Shown here: in pieces, positions 4,434 to 5,880 of the stretch
Layout of the letters: each line of letters opens with the position of its first letter
Position numbering within the stretch: the first letter of the stretch is position 1
Source of the DNA: CAYFNF01 sp964344485
GTDB lineage: Bacteria > Patescibacteriota > Patescibacteriia > UBA9570 > XYC2-FULL-38-9
Assembly (NCBI GenBank): GCA_964344485.1
Contig: CAYFNF010000019.1
Location: forward strand, 1 to 5,880
Direction of reading: 5' to 3'
DNA length: 5,880 bases
Position numbers and translations under genes: made by a program
Notes under the pieces: generated by a model
Database searches by the model: none
What the model saw: the letters and a program-made list of their open reading frames with translations, nothing else
Told to the model about the DNA's origin: nothing

Positions 4434-5187
4434 AATCACCTATGAAAGAGTTGCCGCAATTTGCGAAACCCTTCAACAAAAAGGTATCAAACCAACAAAC
4501 CACACCGTCAGAGCTGAGAACGACAACGAAGGCAGCTACGAGACAATTTCGCCATATCTGAAACAATGGCGTGCTTCCCAGGAAAAAGACGCCGTTCCAA
4601 CCATTCCTGACAAGGTCGAGGATGAAGCTAATAAAATGATCGACAAGATATGGACCCTGGCATACAGAATCGCCAGAGCGGAAACGGACGCGATCAGAGA
4701 TGATTACGCAAGGAAACTGAATAATGCAGAAGATGAGTTGCAAGAGATGATCAAAGAGGCCGACCGCCTGACAGCAGAGAACAACCGGCTTTTCAAGCTA
4801 AACGACAACTTGAAAATCGAGCGTGACAACATGGTGGAGCTACACGCCAATGTCGTCGGCAAGCTGGAGGTTTACGAGCGAAACGACCCGAACCTGAAAA
4901 CCGAGCACGACAGTAAACCGTTCCGCCACAAAACCAAAACCATTGAAAGAGCCATCAAGGAGGAAGACGAAGCAGCCAAGGATATTCCGGCTCCAGAGAG
5001 CAACCAGAACGCCGGCATCAAAAACAAAGAAGCAAACCTCAAAAAAACTGGCAAAAAAAGACTTCTCTTTGAACAACAACATCAAAAATCTGACCGACAA
5101 ACTTCCCAACCCTCAAGCCTTCATACAATTTTGGAAGAAAAACTCTCAAGTTGGCAAAAATGGAGAGCTTTGGATTTCAGGAAATGA
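4426..5187 (+). CDS. KfrA_N-type DNA-binding coiled-coil protein, C-terminus probably frameshifted
   Basis: Residues 1-50 (MAKITYERVAAICETLQQKG, then KPTNHTVR, GSYETI and YLKQW) match the helix-turn-helix pattern of the KfrA N-terminal domain (DUF3716-like/KfrA_N family). Known KfrA proteins bind plasmid DNA and form filaments or help partitioning. From about 75 to 150 a heptad-rich, charged region (EDELQEMIKEADRLTAENNR) predicts a long coiled coil, then a Lys/Glu-rich linker. In this frame it is 253 residues, but after about residue 206 the sequence turns Gln/Ser-rich and looks out of frame. The +1 frame then reads naturally to 5257. The ATG at 4426 is preferred to 4420 because AAAGGA is 9 bases away rather than 3. 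The likely role is DNA binding for regulation or maintenance. Confidence 0.72.
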   Translation: MAKITYERVAAICETLQQKGIKPTNHTVRAENDNEGSYETISPYLKQWRASQEKDAVPTIPDKVEDEANKMIDKIWTLAYRIARAETDAIRDDYARKLNNAEDELQEMIKEADRLTAENNRLFKLNDNLKIERDNMVELHANVVGKLEVYERNDPNLKTEHDSKPFRHKTKTIERAIKEEDEAAKDIPAPESNQNAGIKNKEANLKKTGKKRLLFEQQHQKSDRQTSQPSSLHTILEEKLSSWQKWRALDFRK

Positions 5188-5257
5188 AGCAACTGATGAA
5201 GAAAAGAAAAACCTTATCAAATGGCTTGAAAGCGAAATAGCCGCAGAAACAGCTTAA
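5042..5257 (+). CDS. Alternative-frame C-terminus of the KfrA-like protein
   Basis: Removing one base in the A7 tract at 5041-5047 makes the KfrA-like frame continue as KKLAKKDFSLNNNIKNLTDK, then QAFIQFWKK and TDEEKKNLIKWLESEIAAETA. It stops at 5257, only 10 bases or so before the terminator. This tail is more protein-like than the in-frame one and would give a product of about 276 residues. Explanations are a recent frameshift, a homopolymer sequencing error or programmed slippage at the two A7 tracts (5041-5047, 5053-5059). An independent small gene is less likely, because no start codon with a ribosome site is evident. Confidence 0.55.
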   Translation, partial: KKLAKKDFSLNNNIKNLTDKLPNPQAFIQFWKKNSQVGKNGELWISGNEATDEEKKNLIKWLESEIAAETA

Positions 5258-5267
5258 ACATTTCTGA

Positions 5268-5307
5268 CAAAAAAAAGCGGTCAACCTTCAAGTTGGCCGC
5301 TTTTTTT
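5268..5307. terminator. Strong bidirectional rho-independent terminator
   Basis: AAAAAAAGCGGTCAAC pairs with GTTGGCCGCTTTTTTT around a CTTCAA loop, with only one G/U wobble in the stem. The A-tract before and T-tract after make it active in both directions. It closes the right operon and insulates it from the next gene. Confidence 0.88.
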
Positions 5308-5327
5308 ATGCCTTTAAACATGCTTCA

Positions 5328-5356
5328 TTGCATCTATCTCATCACGCCAATATTCT
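5328..5356 (+). promoter_or_regulatory. Candidate promoter for the last gene
   Basis: TTGCAT (5328-5333) and TATTCT (5351-5356) are spaced by exactly 17 bases, between the terminator and the start at 5392. Each hexamer is only a partial match to consensus. A separate promoter is expected here because the terminator lies upstream. Confidence 0.35.
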
Positions 5357-5391
5357 GTACAGAAATCATTTACAACTTTTGAGGTGTTTTT

Positions 5392-5880
5392 ATGAGCGTT
5401 TTTGAGGTTTGGCCTGTTGTTTTTCTTGTGTGGAAAACCAAAGGCAAGGAAACTCTTGAAGCTATGCATCAAGGCAAAATCACATCCAAATCCGGAAAAG
5501 GCGTTCATGCCCGGAAAAATGCCAGATTCATTGCCGTTCAAGAAGATGGTGCAATCATGGCTATTGGTCACATTGCAAATATCACAAAATGGGAATACGA
5601 CCTGAACATACAAGCCATTGCCGCCGATACAGAAAAAATGCCTCAGCTCAGCAAAAAATGGCTGGAGAAATTCAAAGCTATTCCCAGCAGCTTTTTCAAA
5701 AAAGCCCCTATCTATACCTTGGTAATTCCACCAGATAATGAAAAATCTACGCTTGATCAGCAATGGTTCGTAAGCGTTTCAGACTTTGGATTGAAGAATC
5801 TTTCTTCAACAACTGCTACACCCACAGAAAATGCAAACCCTAAAACCACTTCCAAGAAACAGTTAAACCGCTGCCAGTTT
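5392..5880 (+). CDS. Hypothetical protein, incomplete at right edge
   Basis: The frame is open from the ATG at 5392 to the window end (163 codons seen), with GAGGTG five bases before the start. It begins MSVFEVWPVVFLVWKTKGKE, has a basic stretch (KSGKGVHARKNAR), then alternating strand-like patches (FIAVQEDGAIMAIGHI, PIYTLVI) and a Ser/Thr/Pro-rich region at the visible end that could be a linker to another domain. I do not recognise a family. It is separated from the KfrA-like operon by the terminator and may belong to the phage or to flanking DNA. No replication-initiator motif is visible in the seen part. Confidence 0.68.
   Translation, partial: MSVFEVWPVVFLVWKTKGKETLEAMHQGKITSKSGKGVHARKNARFIAVQEDGAIMAIGHIANITKWEYDLNIQAIAADTEKMPQLSKKWLEKFKAIPSSFFKKAPIYTLVIPPDNEKSTLDQQWFVSVSDFGLKNLSSTTATPTENANPKTTSKKQLNRCQF

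Noticed and set aside
4179..5109. Minus-strand frames at 4179-4439, 4408-4743, 4840-5109 and 4872-5054
   Set aside because: They are shadows of the coupled plus-strand genes, with Phe-rich or irregular composition and no start signals.
5258..5391. XerCD dif-type attachment site
   Set aside because: Many inoviruses integrate at dif, but no sequence resembling a dif site was found here or elsewhere in the window by eye.
5314..5763. Minus-strand 149-residue frame
   Set aside because: It lies opposite the 5392 gene, which has a ribosome site, an upstream terminator and a frame open to the window edge.

Overview
The window looks like part of a filamentous (inovirus-type) phage genome or prophage from a Gram-negative bacterium. 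The left half, read on the minus strand from about 3700 down to 23, follows the gene order of Ff phages (f1/M13): a small soluble protein in the gene V (ssDNA-binding protein) slot, one or two very small single-membrane-segment proteins, a minor coat protein, the major coat protein, a rho-independent terminator, and a large secreted Cys-rich protein in the adsorption-protein (gene III) slot. The window ends before the expected gene VI and gene I/Zot genes. Assignments of the small genes rest on position, size and topology, because these proteins are too short and divergent to identify by sequence alone. Nothing visible fixes the host species.

The most unusual object is the major coat gene (1771-2184, minus). 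It encodes two 44-residue coat domains in tandem in one reading frame, 37/44 identical. Each is preceded by a sequence ending in Ala-His-Ala, a signal peptidase I type site. The 20-residue linker between them looks like an internal signal segment, so the gene appears to encode a two-subunit coat polyprotein. The adjacent 133-residue minor coat protein ends with the same IKMVRK tail as the coat domains. A 27-residue membrane peptide (2242-2325) and a 51-residue one (2724-2879) are tightly packed in the same operon.

The centre (about 2880-3206) holds a possible divergent 42-residue membrane peptide on the plus strand, two adjacent hairpins, and a cluster of near-palindromic CCGTAATTTACGG repeats. 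The hairpins and repeats are candidates for a replication origin, packaging signal or regulator-binding region.

The right half reads on the plus strand. It contains a small repressor-like helix-turn-helix protein (3805-4068), diverging from the gene V-slot gene over a control region with repeated CACTAA/TTAGTG motifs. Next is a promoter/operator region (4078-4148), a coupled pair made of an 88-residue unknown protein and a KfrA_N-type DNA-binding coiled-coil protein, and a strong bidirectional terminator (5268-5307). The reading frame of the KfrA-like gene appears to shift at one of two A7 tracts near 5041-5059, with the better C-terminus lying in the +1 frame and ending just before the terminator. 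A further unknown gene starts at 5392 and runs off the right edge. No replication initiator (gene II-like), morphogenesis ATPase (gene I/Zot), secretin or recognisable dif/att site lies in the window.
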